DNA of 64,000 nt from Lentisalinibacter sp964427415 (GCA_964427415.1 CAYRUH010000017.1:1-64000), one strand, 5' to 3'; counted from the first letter of the stretch, positions 14,921 to 23,811 are shown. The notes: generated from the letters alone by a model not told the origin. Program-made: numbers and translations.

Positions 14921-16025
14921 GGCCAGGCGTCGGCCGCTGCGACGCGTCGCCGTGCTCGCGCTGGCACTCGCAGCGCTTGCCTGTCGCGCGGAGGCCCCGG
15001 CGGGATCATCGCCGGCCGCGGCACCGCAGGATCATGCGGTGATCCTGCTTTATCACCACGTGAGTGAAGATACCCCGGCTTCCACCAGCGTGACGCCGGA
15101 AACCTTTGAGACTCACCTGGATTTCCTCGCCGACTCCGGCTACAGGGTGGTATCGCTGGAGGCGATCGTCAGCGCGCTCGCAGGCGGCGGCACGCTGCCG
15201 CCGGACGCCGTGGCGATCACCTTCGATGACGCCTACGAGTCGGTGTACACGGAGGCGCTGCCGAGGCTGGAGCGGCGGGGCTGGCCCTTCACGGTGTTCG
15301 CCAGCACAGACTATATCGACGACGACTACGGCGGCTACGTGAGCTGGGATCAGCTGCGCGCGATCGAACGCCGCGGCGGCGCGGTCGGCAATCACAGTCG
15401 CTCCCACCGGCACATGATCCGGCGTGAGCCGGGCGAGTCCGCCGGCGAGTGGCGCCGGCGGGTCGCCGACGATCTCCGCCATGCCCAGGCCCGGCTGGAA
15501 GACGAGCTCGAATCACCGCTCGCCTATTTCGCCTATCCGTATGGCGAATTCGACCGGGAGCTGGAAGCCGTGGTGGCCGATCTCGGCCTCATTGCCTTCG
15601 GCCAGCAGTCCGGACCCGTCGGGCCGGCGTCGGATCGGCTGCATCTGCCCCGCTTCCCGGTGGCGAGCGCCTACGCCGACCTGGACTCGCTGGGGGAGAA
15701 GCTCGACAGCCGGCCGCTGCCGGTGACCGTGCTGGCTCCTGACAGCCGGGTGCTGGCGGCCGACGCCGACGCTCCTACTCTGCGCGTGGAGGTCTCGCCC
15801 GGGCCATACGACCGCGCACGCCTGCGCTGTTTCGTCAGCGGGCAGGAGACAGCACGCATCAGCTGGCAGGACGACGAGGCGACGATCCGCGCGCGGGCGG
15901 CGCTCGCGCCCGGGCGCAGCAAGTTCAACTGCACGGTCCCGGCCCGGGACGAGGCCGGCGTCTACTACTGGTACAGCTACCTCTGGATCAAGCCGCGAGC
16001 CGACGGCAGTTGGTACCCGGGTTAG
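14913..16025 (+). CDS. Polysaccharide deacetylase lipoprotein (CE4 family)
   Basis: 370 residues from GTG 14913, overlapping the Bax gene by 8 bases. The frame is open upstream, but only this start gives a signal sequence (LRRVAVLALALAALAC) with a lipobox-like LxxC. NodB-type CE4 motifs follow: motif 1 ITFDDAYESV with the metal and catalytic Asp pair, motif 2 NHSRSH with the two metal-binding His, motif 3 in FAYPYGEFDR. A beta-rich C-terminal domain (about residues 275-370) ends the protein. It should remove acetyl groups from N-acetylated polysaccharide, either peptidoglycan or an exopolysaccharide, at the outer face. Confidence 0.85.
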   Translation: MREARRRPLRRVAVLALALAALACRAEAPAGSSPAAAPQDHAVILLYHHVSEDTPASTSVTPETFETHLDFLADSGYRVVSLEAIVSALAGGGTLPPDAVAITFDDAYESVYTEALPRLERRGWPFTVFASTDYIDDDYGGYVSWDQLRAIERRGGAVGNHSRSHRHMIRREPGESAGEWRRRVADDLRHAQARLEDELESPLAYFAYPYGEFDRELEAVVADLGLIAFGQQSGPVGPASDRLHLPRFPVASAYADLDSLGEKLDSRPLPVTVLAPDSRVLAADADAPTLRVEVSPGPYDRARLRCFVSGQETARISWQDDEATIRARAALAPGRSKFNCTVPARDEAGVYYWYSYLWIKPRADGSWYPG

Positions 16026-16055
16026 TCCGGATACCGGCTGAGCCGTGGTCGGTCT

Positions 16056-18059
16056 CTACGGCGTCACGATGTCGAAAGTGCCTTCGGGCCGTTCGAGCAG
16101 ACTGAAAAACCGCACCAGGTCGAGCTTGCTGCCTTCCAGCGTGATGTTGTCCGAGGTCAGCAGGTCGGTGAGGCCGATGGCGCCGGCCGCCAGGCCCAGG
16201 TAGGCGTCGCGTGTCAGGCTCAGCGTCGCATTCGCCTCCGGGTCCGCGTCCCGACGATAGTGGTGCAGCACGCCGTTCTCGATCACCAGCACGTAGGTCT
16301 CGCCCAGGTCGGTGAAGACCAGGTTCACGGTCAGCTCCTCATCGGCTGCCTTCGGGCCGTTCAGGCGTACCGCCATGGCGTCCAGAAAGCGCTCGGTCGG
16401 CGTGTGCCGCAGCAGGTCGATGGCGTTGGCCAGCGAGATACCCTGCTCGGGCGGCCCGTGCCGCAGTTCGTAGGCGGCCGACAGGTAGACGTCCCGCCAG
16501 GGGCCGGACTCCGCCTGATAGCCGAGCTGGTCGTAGGTGCGGGCGAGCAGGGCGCGGGCGTCGGCGTTGCCGGGCGCGGCCATGACCAGGTGGTTCAGCA
16601 CCTCCGCCACCCAGCGATAGTCGCCCTCGTCGAAGGAGGCACTCGCCTTGCGCAGTAACTCTTCGGCACCGCCCATGTACTCGACGTAGCGCTCGCCGGC
16701 GGCCACGGGCGGCAGCGGGTCCAGGTTGGCCGGGTTGCCGTCATACCAGCCGAAATAGGCCTGATAGACGGCCTTGGCGTTATGTTTCAGCGTGCCGTAG
16801 TAACCCATATTGGCGAAAGACTGCTGCAGCGATTCGGGCAGCGCGATCTCCTCGGCGATCTCCTTCGGCGTCAGGCCCTCGTTGGCCATGCGCAGGGTCT
16901 GGTCGTGGATGTACTTGTACAGGTCGCGCTGCTGCTCCAGGAATTCCACCACCTCGCCGTTGCCCCACACCGGCCAGTGATGACTGCCGAAATACACCTC
17001 CGCATCGCCGAACAGCTGCAGCGCCTCGTCGATGTAGCCGCTCCACAGCAGCGCGTCGCGTACCTTCGCGCCGCGCAGCGTGTAGATGTTGTGCATGTTG
17101 CGCGAGACGATCTCGGCGCCGCACCAGGCCTTCCGCTCCGGCAGGTAGAAGGTGAGTTCCGCGGGCGCCTCCGAATGGGGTGCGTTCTGGAAGACGAATG
17201 GCACACCGTCGATGGTCATCTCCTGCGGGGTCCTGTCGACGATCTCCGTGGGTTCCAGGATAGCAATCGTGCCGAAGGCCGGGCTCTTGCCCAGCCCCGA
17301 GCCCACGTGCCCGCGCGGGCTGCGGGGCAGGCGCCGGCCGTACATGTAGCCGGCGCGCCGGCCCATGGCGACGCCGGCGATCACGTTCTCGCTGGTGGCT
17401 TCCTCCAGGAAGCCCTCCGGCGCGATGACCCGGATGCCCTGATCCCGGACTTCCTCCGCACTGGTGATGCCGAGCACGCCGCCGAAGTGATCGGCGTGGC
17501 TGTGGGTGAAGATAATCGCGCGGATGGGCCGCTCGCCGAGACCGGCATTGGCGAAGGCCATGGCGGCCGCGGCGGTCTCGGTGGCCGTTAGCGGATCCAC
17601 GACGATCCAGCCGGTCTCACCCGCGATGAGCGTCATGTTGGATAGGTCGAAACCGCGCAGCTGGTAGACGCCCTCGGTGACCTCGAACAGCCCGTGGATG
17701 TTGTTCAGCCGAGCCTGGCGCCGCAGGCTGGGGTTGATGGAGTCGTATTCCGCCTCCTCCAGGAACTCGTAGGCGGTCATGTCCCAGACTGGTCGTTCTG
17801 CCGGGCCGACCCGCAGCTCGGGCACGCTGGCGATCAGCCCGCGGCGGGCCCGTTCGAAGTCGCGCTCGTTGTCGAACGGGCGCGTGTCGAGGATGCGCCG
17901 GTTCGACTCGACGGTGGCCGACGTCGGCGCGGTCGCGCCGGCCGCGTCTGCATCGTCGCTGTAGGGTATCTCCCTGTCGGCGCTACAGCCCGCGGCGAGC
18001 ATAGCGAGCAGGACCATTTCGACGGGCAGGGCAAGGCGCCCGGACAGTGAGTGCTTCAT
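16056..18059 (-). CDS. Alkyl/aryl-sulfatase lipoprotein, MBL fold (SdsA1-like)
   Basis: 667 residues from ATG 18059; GGGGGA lies just upstream and an ATG four codons earlier is less likely. A lipoprotein signal (LAMLAAGCS, Ser +2) precedes a metallo-beta-lactamase domain with the zinc motif THSHADHFGG, further ligands in WCGAEIVSRNMHN and FGSHHWPVWG, a helical dimerisation region and a C-terminal SCP2-like domain (LTVNLVFTDLGETYVLVIENG). This is the layout of SdsA1, which hydrolyses primary alkyl sulfates such as SDS; the lipid anchor is a variation on the secreted form. It is divergent from the collagen-like lipoprotein gene. Confidence 0.88.
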   Translation of the reverse strand: MKHSLSGRLALPVEMVLLAMLAAGCSADREIPYSDDADAAGATAPTSATVESNRRILDTRPFDNERDFERARRGLIASVPELRVGPAERPVWDMTAYEFLEEAEYDSINPSLRRQARLNNIHGLFEVTEGVYQLRGFDLSNMTLIAGETGWIVVDPLTATETAAAAMAFANAGLGERPIRAIIFTHSHADHFGGVLGITSAEEVRDQGIRVIAPEGFLEEATSENVIAGVAMGRRAGYMYGRRLPRSPRGHVGSGLGKSPAFGTIAILEPTEIVDRTPQEMTIDGVPFVFQNAPHSEAPAELTFYLPERKAWCGAEIVSRNMHNIYTLRGAKVRDALLWSGYIDEALQLFGDAEVYFGSHHWPVWGNGEVVEFLEQQRDLYKYIHDQTLRMANEGLTPKEIAEEIALPESLQQSFANMGYYGTLKHNAKAVYQAYFGWYDGNPANLDPLPPVAAGERYVEYMGGAEELLRKASASFDEGDYRWVAEVLNHLVMAAPGNADARALLARTYDQLGYQAESGPWRDVYLSAAYELRHGPPEQGISLANAIDLLRHTPTERFLDAMAVRLNGPKAADEELTVNLVFTDLGETYVLVIENGVLHHYRRDADPEANATLSLTRDAYLGLAAGAIGLTDLLTSDNITLEGSKLDLVRFFSLLERPEGTFDIVTP

Positions 18060-18095
18060 CGATTCCCCCATGTAATGTTGGTCGGACCGCTGGCC

Positions 18096-18112
18096 AGAAT
18101 CATTCTCATTCT
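18096..18112. promoter_or_regulatory. Fur-box-like sequence
   Basis: AGAATCATTCTCATTCT (complement GAATGAGAATGATTCT) resembles the Fur consensus built from GATAAT hexamers. It lies in the 146-base divergent region between the sulfatase and the collagen-like lipoprotein, 37 bases from the sulfatase start. Assignment is by eye only. Confidence 0.4.
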
Positions 18113-18205
18113 TAACCTCACCGCAACCCAGCCGTAATCCGGCTGTCGCGTCCGCCGCTTATGTTGCCAGAGGTTCCACTCACAACAAGCAACAAGAGGT
18201 CTGAC

Positions 18206-20115
18206 ATGGTACATCGCAACCTGCTCGTGACGGCGCTTCTGGCGGCCGTTTTTGCCTTGGCCGGCTGTGACGGAGACGATGGCGCCGCGGGTCCCGCCGG
18301 TCCCGCGGGCCCCGCCGGTCCGGCCGGTGCCGCCGGCGCGGACGGCCAGGACGGCCAGGACGGCCAGGACGGCCAGGATGGCATTACCTCCATCACTCTC
18401 CAGTTCCTCGGCCGCTNNNNNNNNNNNNNNNNNNNNNNNNNNNNNNNNNNNNNNNNNNNNNNNNNNNNNNNNNNNNNNNNNNNNNNNNNNNNNNNNNNNN
18501 NNNNNNNNNNNNNNNNGGCCAGGACGGCCAGGATGGCATTACCTCCATCACTCTCCAGTTCCTCGGCCGCTACGAGAGCGGGCTGTTCGACGAGGGCGCC
18601 TCCGAGATCGTCGCCTACGACTCCGCGACGAGTCAGATCTTCCAGGTGAATGCGGTATCGGGTCAGGTGGATGTGATCGACATCGCGGCTCCGAGCGCGC
18701 CACAGCTGGTCGATTCCATCGACGTCGGCGCCGCCGTCGCTGACAACACGGCCATCACGACCGTGCTCGGCTCGGTGAACAGCGTCGCGGTCGCCAACGG
18801 CGTGATCGCCGCGGCCATCGCCGCCGATGCCGGAGACGAGCGCGGCGTGGCCGCCTTCTTCCAGGCCGCGGACCAGAGCTTCCTCGGCGCCTACGAAGTT
18901 GGTTTCCTGCCGGACTCCATCGCGCTGAGCGCGGATGCCTCGGTGGCCGTGGTCGCGAACGAGGGCGAGCCTCTGGACGACTACTCCGTCGACCCGGAGG
19001 GCTCGATCTGGGTGATCGATTTGTCCGCCGGCGTCGCCGCCGCCACGGTGACCGAACTCGGCTTCACGGACTTCAACGCCGGCGGCAGCCGCGCGGCGGA
19101 ACTGGATCCGTCCATCCGCATCTTCGGACCCGGCGCCAGCGTGGCCGAGGATCTCGAGCCCGAGTACGTGGCCATCGCGCCGGACGCCGCCACCGCCTAC
19201 GTGACGCTGCAGGAGAACAATGCGGTGGCCGTCGTCGACCTCGGCACGCCGGCCATCGCCGCCATCGTCGCGCTGGGTGCCAAGGATCACGACATCATCG
19301 GCAACGAGCTGGACGCGAGCGACCGGGACGGCGGCATCAATATCCGTAACTGGCCGGTACTCGGCTGGTACATGCCGGACACCATCGCTACCTACGAGTT
19401 CCAGGGGCAGACGCTGCTGGTGACGGCCAACGAGGGCGATACCCGCGACTACGACGGCTTCTCGGAAGAAGCCCGCATCGACGATCTCACCCTCGATGCG
19501 ACGGTATTCCCCGACGCTGCCACGCTACAGCTGGACGAGAACCTCGGCCGCCTGCTCACCTCCACTGCCGATGGTGATATCGACGACGACGGCGACGTGG
19601 ACGTGCTGTACTCCATCGGCGCGCGCTCGTTCGCCATCTGGGACGGCGCCACCGGTGCGCTGCTCTACGACAGCGGCAACGACTTCGAGCGCATCACCGC
19701 GAACCGGCTGCCCGCGCACTTCAATGCGGACAACGACGAGAACGATCCGGATACCCGCAGCGACGCCAAGGGCCCGGAGCCGGAGGCGGTGGCCGTCGGC
19801 CACATCGGCGGCGCCACTTTCGCTTTCATCGGTCTGGAGCGGATCGGCGGCATCATGGTGTACAACATCTCCAATCCGCAGAGCCCGCGCTTCGTCGAGT
19901 ACCGTATCGACCGGGACTTCGGCGAAGCCCCGAACCTCGGCGACACCGACGGCGACGGCATCGATGAGAGCAACCCCGCGGCCGGTGACATTGCGCCGGA
20001 GAGCATTCTCTTTATCCCGGCCGCGGACAGCCCGAACGGCAACGACCTGATCGCCATCGGCAACGAAGTGAGCGGTACGCTGGCGCTCTACCAGGTGAAC
20101 GTCGTGCCGGAATAA
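18206..20115 (+). CDS. Collagen-like / choice-of-anchor I lipoprotein (split by an artefactual gap)
   Basis: The lipoprotein signal AAVFALAGCDGDDG has Asp at +2, which in enterics favours the inner membrane. A Gly-X-Y collagen-like stretch follows (GPAGPAGPAGPAGAAGADG and four GQD repeats), then a beta-propeller choice-of-anchor I domain (IVAYDSATSQIFQVNAVSG, VTANEGDTRDYDGF, PEAVAVGHIGGATFAFIGLE). Family members are described as phosphatase- or phytase-like; activity is unproved. The 100-N run at 18417-18516 is flanked by identical 55-base ends; joining 18206-18416 directly to 18572-20115 gives one uninterrupted frame of 584 residues. The number of GQD repeats may be collapsed. A strong terminator follows. 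Confidence 0.85.
18417..18516. other. Assembly gap of 100 N with duplicated 55-base flanks (artefact)
   Basis: The 55 bases 18362-18416 are repeated exactly at 18517-18571. This is the signature of two contigs sharing a k-mer end that were scaffolded without merging. The break falls at the 9-base tandem repeat GGCCAGGAC encoding Gly-Gln-Asp. Confidence 0.95.
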
Positions 20116-20150
20116 CCCTTCCTCTGCGTACCGTCAGCCGCGGTGCCATG

Positions 20151-20187
20151 GCCGGCGTCGGGAGGCTCCCGGCGCCGGCGTTTTTTT
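20151..20187 (+). terminator. Rho-independent terminator
   Basis: GCCGGCGTCGGGAG pairs with CTCCCGGCGCCGGC (one internal mismatch) and is followed by seven T (20181-20187). It ends the collagen-like lipoprotein transcript. Confidence 0.9.
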
Positions 20188-20232
20188 GTCCGCTGTCTGC
20201 CCGGCGTATACTCCCGGCCTTTCCGAAAGGCC
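20186..20232 (+). promoter_or_regulatory. Candidate promoter and leader hairpin of the amidase gene
   Basis: TATACT at 20207-20212 with TTGTCC at 20186-20191 (spacer 15, short) could form a promoter. Immediately downstream a perfect palindrome GGCCTTT-CCG-AAAGGCC occupies 20216-20232, at or just after the expected start of transcription, so it could be an operator or a 5' stabilising hairpin. Confidence 0.35.
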
Positions 20233-20265
20233 GACCCTCATCCAGACCATGACCTGCCGCTGCCC

Positions 20266-21567
20266 GTGACCGATCTGCCGACCGCCACCGACATCGTGCG
20301 CGCCATCGCGGCGGGCGAACTCACTGCGAACGCAGCCGTCGAGGCCTGCCTGGCGGTGATCGGCGGCAGCGAGGACCGGATTCATGCATTCGCCCACGTC
20401 GGCGCGGAGCCGGCGCGGGAGCGCGCGCGGCAGATCGATGCGGCCTCCGCCGGCGGCCTGCTGCGCGGTGTCCCGGTGGCAGTCAAGGATGTCATCGACA
20501 CGGCGGACATGCCGACGGAATACGGCTCGCCGCTCTATGCCGGCCACCGCCCGTCCCGGGACGCGGCCTGCGTAGCGATACTGAGTGCGGAAGGCGCCGT
20601 GATCTTGGGCAAGGCCCAGACCGTGGAGTTCGCCTCCCTCGGCCGCACCGCGGAGACCGTGAATCCCCACGACCACGGCCATACGCCGGGCGGCTCGTCG
20701 TCCGGCTCGGGCGCGGCAGTGGCCGCCGGCATGGTGCCGCTCGCTCTCGGCACCCAGACCGGAGGTTCGACCATCCGGCCGGCCGCCTTCTGCGGCGTCG
20801 CCGGCATGAAGCCTACCTTCGGCACGGTACCGGTGGAGGGCATGAAGCCGTACGCGCCGAGCCTCGATACGATCGGCTGGATGGCCCGCAGCGTGGCGGA
20901 TCTTGCGCTGCTCGCCCGCGCATTCCGCATCCACAGAGACGCTCCCGACGCCGACGGCGCCGGCCCGCAGCTACGGGGGCGCATCGGTTTCTGGCGCACC
21001 CCCTACTGGGAGGCCGCCGGGCCCGATACGCGCCGCGCGCTGGAGCAGGCGACGGCCGCCCTGCGCGGGGCGGGCATCGAAGTCTGCGAGGTCGACGGTC
21101 CTGCCGGTGCCGAGCGTCTGAACGAGGCGCAGGACATCATCATGCACGGGGAGGGCCGCACGGCATTCCTGTCGGAGTACCTGCGCTGGCCCCGCGAGTT
21201 GCACGCCGAGTTCGTGGCAGAGGTGGAGAACAGCCGGGGCATCGACGGTGCCGCGCTCGCCCGGGCAGAGGATTACCTCGGCAGCCTGCGCCCGCGCTTC
21301 GACGAGGTCATGGCCGACTACGACGCCTGGCTGGTGCCGGCCGTGCCCGGTGAGGCGCCCGCCGGTCTCGCATCCACCGGCGACGCCGTCTTCAACCGGC
21401 TGTGGACGGGCCTGCATGCGCCGGCGGTCACATTGCCCGGCTTCACCGGCGCGCGCGGCCTGCCGGTGGGCATTCAACTCGTGGCCGGACGTTTCCGCGA
21501 TGCGCGGCTGCTGGCGACCGCCGCGCGGGTGGAAGAGATCCTGGCCGGCCGCCGCCAGCGCCGCTAG
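20266..21567 (+). CDS. Amidase signature family hydrolase
   Basis: 433 residues from GTG 20266, the first start in frame consistent with the family. The Ser-cisSer-Lys triad is visible: Lys74 in PVAVKDVID, Ser145 in PGGSSSGSGAAV and Ser168 in TQTGGSTIRPAAFCG. Family members hydrolyse amides, ureas or imides to acid and ammonia or amine; the substrate cannot be predicted. It sits at the edge of the GntR/hydantoinase island and converges on the MmgE/PrpD gene with stops sharing a CTAG. A role in the same pathway (a second amide cleavage) is inference from location. Confidence 0.88.
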   Translation: MTDLPTATDIVRAIAAGELTANAAVEACLAVIGGSEDRIHAFAHVGAEPARERARQIDAASAGGLLRGVPVAVKDVIDTADMPTEYGSPLYAGHRPSRDAACVAILSAEGAVILGKAQTVEFASLGRTAETVNPHDHGHTPGGSSSGSGAAVAAGMVPLALGTQTGGSTIRPAAFCGVAGMKPTFGTVPVEGMKPYAPSLDTIGWMARSVADLALLARAFRIHRDAPDADGAGPQLRGRIGFWRTPYWEAAGPDTRRALEQATAALRGAGIEVCEVDGPAGAERLNEAQDIIMHGEGRTAFLSEYLRWPRELHAEFVAEVENSRGIDGAALARAEDYLGSLRPRFDEVMADYDAWLVPAVPGEAPAGLASTGDAVFNRLWTGLHAPAVTLPGFTGARGLPVGIQLVAGRFRDARLLATAARVEEILAGRRQRR

Positions 21568-22934
21568 CTGCCTTTCAACGCGACGACCGGCAGGGCGTCA
21601 ACGCCGGGGAGCGAGGCGAGGCCTTGCAACGCCACGAACAGGCGGTCCGCCATCGGCTGGCCGGCTACCGGCGTGACGCAGTCGTCGAACTTGCCCTTCA
21701 GCTCTTCGCGGGTCACCGGGTTGTGGCCGTGGCCGCGGAAGCGGTGCACGGGTTCGCTCTCGATGCGGCTGCCATCGGTCAGTTCGATCGCCACGGAATC
21801 CGATTTGGCGCCCACCGGGTAGTCCGGGTCGTCGTCCGGCCCCACCTCGATCGAGACCCGCTCCATCAGCGCACGCACGTCCTCCCGCCAGACGAAGTCG
21901 TCGCTGACCTCGGCCAGGCCCACTTTGCCGGCGATCAGCGCGGCGGCGACGCCGAACTCCAGGCTGAACTTTGCCTCCAGCGCCGTGGCCGGCCGGTGGA
22001 AGCGCATCACCGCTGCGTGCTTCTCGCTCACCCGAGCGGTGACGCCGGCGATGGTTTCCGCCGCTGGTGCGTGGTCGCGCTGCACCTGGATGGCCGCGTC
22101 GATGGCGCGCTGGGAGGCGCCCACCGTTGGGTGCAGCTTGAGGTTGATGCCGTCCTTCGCCGCCAGCCATTTGCGCCCCAGCCAGTCCGGCGGCGTCTCC
22201 AGGTCGACGTTGCCCGCCGGGGAGAGTGCCGCGAGCAGGCCTCCGGCGCCGTCGATGGCATGGGGCCCGGCGTCGAGACCGGCGAGCGCCAGTTCGACGG
22301 CCACCACGCCGGCCTCTGCGGCGCGGGCGCCCTGGAACGGTTTGGCCTGGGTGCCGAAGTTGTCCATCACGCCGCCGCCGGCGGCCGCGGCGAGCCCGAG
22401 CGCGTTGCGCGTCTGCCCGGCGTCGAGGCCGCGCAGATGGCTCAAGGCGGCGGCGACGCCGATGGGGCCGAACACGCCCGTTGGGTGCCAGCCTTTCGAG
22501 TGCAGGTGATCCGGCTCGCGCTTCATCACGGCGCCCCAGGCCTCGAAGCCCGCGAGGTAGGCGCGCAGCATGGCAGAGCCGTCCGCGCCGGCGCGCTCGG
22601 CCTCGGCGAGTATCGCCGGCACCATCAGCGCCGAGACGTGATTGGAGTAGGCGTAGTCGTCGAAATCCAGGGCATGGGCGGCGCCCGTGCCGACCAGCAC
22701 GGCCTGGGCGACGGTGACTCGCTCCGCCCCCAGGAGCAGCCGGCACTGCGGCCGGCCGCCGGTGGCCCGGACGTGGCGCAGCAGGTTCACGGTCACGGGC
22801 TCGCGCGCGCCGGCAAGCATGACGGCCACGCAGTCGGTGAAGCCGTTCGCTGCGGTCGCCAGCGCGGCGGCCGGGGGGTCCCGCAGCGCCTCGCCCTGCA
22901 GGAAATCGATGATCGAGTCGACGACGGTCCCCAT
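21564..22934 (-). CDS. MmgE/PrpD family protein
   Basis: 456 residues, typical length. The N-terminal helical domain holds the conserved GTGAAHALDFDDYAYSNHVSA and GWHPTGVFGPIGVAAALS segments, with the C-terminal domain from about residue 270 (LKLHPTVGASQRAIDA). Family members include 2-methylcitrate dehydratase, cis-aconitate decarboxylase and itaconate-type enzymes acting on hydroxy- or unsaturated polycarboxylic acids. There is no methylcitrate synthase or other PrpBC gene here, so a propionate role is unlikely. It is divergent from the GntR gene with a TGGTATACCA operator between them, placing it in the hydantoinase regulon. Confidence 0.87.
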   Translation of the reverse strand: MGTVVDSIIDFLQGEALRDPPAAALATAANGFTDCVAVMLAGAREPVTVNLLRHVRATGGRPQCRLLLGAERVTVAQAVLVGTGAAHALDFDDYAYSNHVSALMVPAILAEAERAGADGSAMLRAYLAGFEAWGAVMKREPDHLHSKGWHPTGVFGPIGVAAALSHLRGLDAGQTRNALGLAAAAGGGVMDNFGTQAKPFQGARAAEAGVVAVELALAGLDAGPHAIDGAGGLLAALSPAGNVDLETPPDWLGRKWLAAKDGINLKLHPTVGASQRAIDAAIQVQRDHAPAAETIAGVTARVSEKHAAVMRFHRPATALEAKFSLEFGVAAALIAGKVGLAEVSDDFVWREDVRALMERVSIEVGPDDDPDYPVGAKSDSVAIELTDGSRIESEPVHRFRGHGHNPVTREELKGKFDDCVTPVAGQPMADRLFVALQGLASLPGVDALPVVALKGS

Positions 22935-23022
22935 GGGTCACTCTCCTTGGGTTCATTCTCTCCGGGTTCATTCTTTGCCTGCTGCGCCGGGTGTCAGCTC
23001 CTGATTGCCGGCTGACGGCCGG

Positions 23023-23034
23023 TTTGGTATACCA
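23023..23034. promoter_or_regulatory. Operator palindrome 1, probable GntR site
   Basis: TTGGTATACCAG contains the perfect 10-base palindrome TGGTATACCA (23024-23033). It lies between the divergent MmgE/PrpD and GntR genes. Two further copies precede the hydantoinase operon. NTGGTNNACCAN-type palindromes are usual for FCD-subfamily GntR regulators. Confidence 0.75.
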
Positions 23035-23128
23035 GATTTGCCGGGCTTGCAAGACGGCCGTCGCCGCCCGGACCGTCGAATCAGCGCGTGGAACCCGGCT
23101 TCGTCGAGCCGGCAGGGACGCCCGGCGC

Positions 23129-23137
23129 AAAGGAGGG
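23129..23137 (+). promoter_or_regulatory. Strong ribosome-binding site that fixes the GntR start
   Basis: AAAGGAGGG is nearly a perfect anti-16S match, 7 bases before a TTG at 23145. It argues for TTG 23145 over the in-frame ATG at 23088, which has no such site and would add 19 residues before the helix-turn-helix domain. Confidence 0.75.
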
Positions 23138-23144
23138 AACCGGT

Positions 23145-23792
23145 TTGAGCGTCGCGACCGAGAAAGCCTACCGCATGCTGCGAGACCGCATCTTCAGCGG
23201 CGACTACGCGCCCGGTGCGCGGCTGAAAGAGCGTCAGCTCTGCGCGGATCTGGAGGTGAGCCGCACGCCCGTGCGCGAGGCCTTGCGGCGCCTGGAGTCC
23301 GAAGGCCTCGTGCAGATCGAGCCGCGGCGGGGCGGCGTCGTGAGCCACATCGATGCGGAGGAGGCCGAGGAAATCTTCGCGCTGGGCGCCGTGATGGAGA
23401 GCTTCGCGGCGAAGATGGCCGCGCAGAAGGCCACCGCCGCAGGGATCGCGGCGCTGGACGACGTCATCGCCGCCATGGCCGCGGTGCTCGAGCGCGGGGA
23501 TGACACCTGCCGGGCCGATTACATGAAGCTGGACGGCGAGCTGCACAACCGCATCGTCGCCATGGCCGACAGCCGGCGCCTGTCGTCCGCGCTGCAGCGG
23601 GTGGTGGGAATACCGGTGCTGGTGCAGGCGTTCAACCGCTACACGCCGGAGCACCTGCGCCAGAGTTTCGACCAGCATCGCGCGCTGGTCGATGCCATCC
23701 GCGAACGGGACGGGGAGTGGGCGGAGTCCGCCATGCGCTACCACATCCTGTCCGGACGCACCGTCATGCTGTCCAATCTCGCCGGCGACTGA
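23145..23792 (+). CDS. GntR family transcriptional regulator (FCD subfamily)
   Basis: 215 residues from TTG 23145. The N-terminal winged helix-turn-helix (AYRMLRDRIFSGDYAPGARL, then LEVSRTPVREALRRLESEGL, then QIEPRRGGVVSHI) is the classic GntR domain. The all-helical C-terminal FCD domain carries metal- or ligand-binding positions in DGELHNRIVAMA, HRALVDAI and MRYHILSGR. It probably represses, and responds to a small carboxylate or amide ligand. Operators TGGTATACCA lie upstream of it and between it and hyuA, so it most likely controls the divergent MmgE/PrpD gene, itself and the downstream hydantoinase operon. Confidence 0.9.
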   Translation: MSVATEKAYRMLRDRIFSGDYAPGARLKERQLCADLEVSRTPVREALRRLESEGLVQIEPRRGGVVSHIDAEEAEEIFALGAVMESFAAKMAAQKATAAGIAALDDVIAAMAAVLERGDDTCRADYMKLDGELHNRIVAMADSRRLSSALQRVVGIPVLVQAFNRYTPEHLRQSFDQHRALVDAIRERDGEWAESAMRYHILSGRTVMLSNLAGD

Positions 23793-23801
23793 CGGCTCGA
23801 C

Positions 23802-23811
23802 TGGTATACAA
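23802..23811. promoter_or_regulatory. Operator palindrome 2, probable GntR site (imperfect)
   Basis: TGGTATACAA, one mismatch from TGGTATACCA, 10 bases after the GntR stop codon and 62 bases before operator 3, which is about six DNA turns. Confidence 0.6.

Noticed and set aside
18118..19290. Minus-strand open frame spanning the gap at 18417
   Set aside because: It is antisense to the collagen-like lipoprotein and reads the reverse of its Gly-X-Y repeats (APAGPAGPAGP-like); it also depends on the artefactual 100 N.
21564..22934. 2-methylcitrate dehydratase (PrpD) of the propionate pathway
   Set aside because: No PrpB, PrpC or AcnD genes are nearby and the GntR operator ties it to the hydantoinase island, so only the broad MmgE/PrpD family is called.
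21402..23015. Plus-strand open frame of 537 codons across the MmgE/PrpD gene
   Set aside because: The opposite strand holds a complete MmgE/PrpD protein with all family motifs; the plus frame has no recognisable domain.
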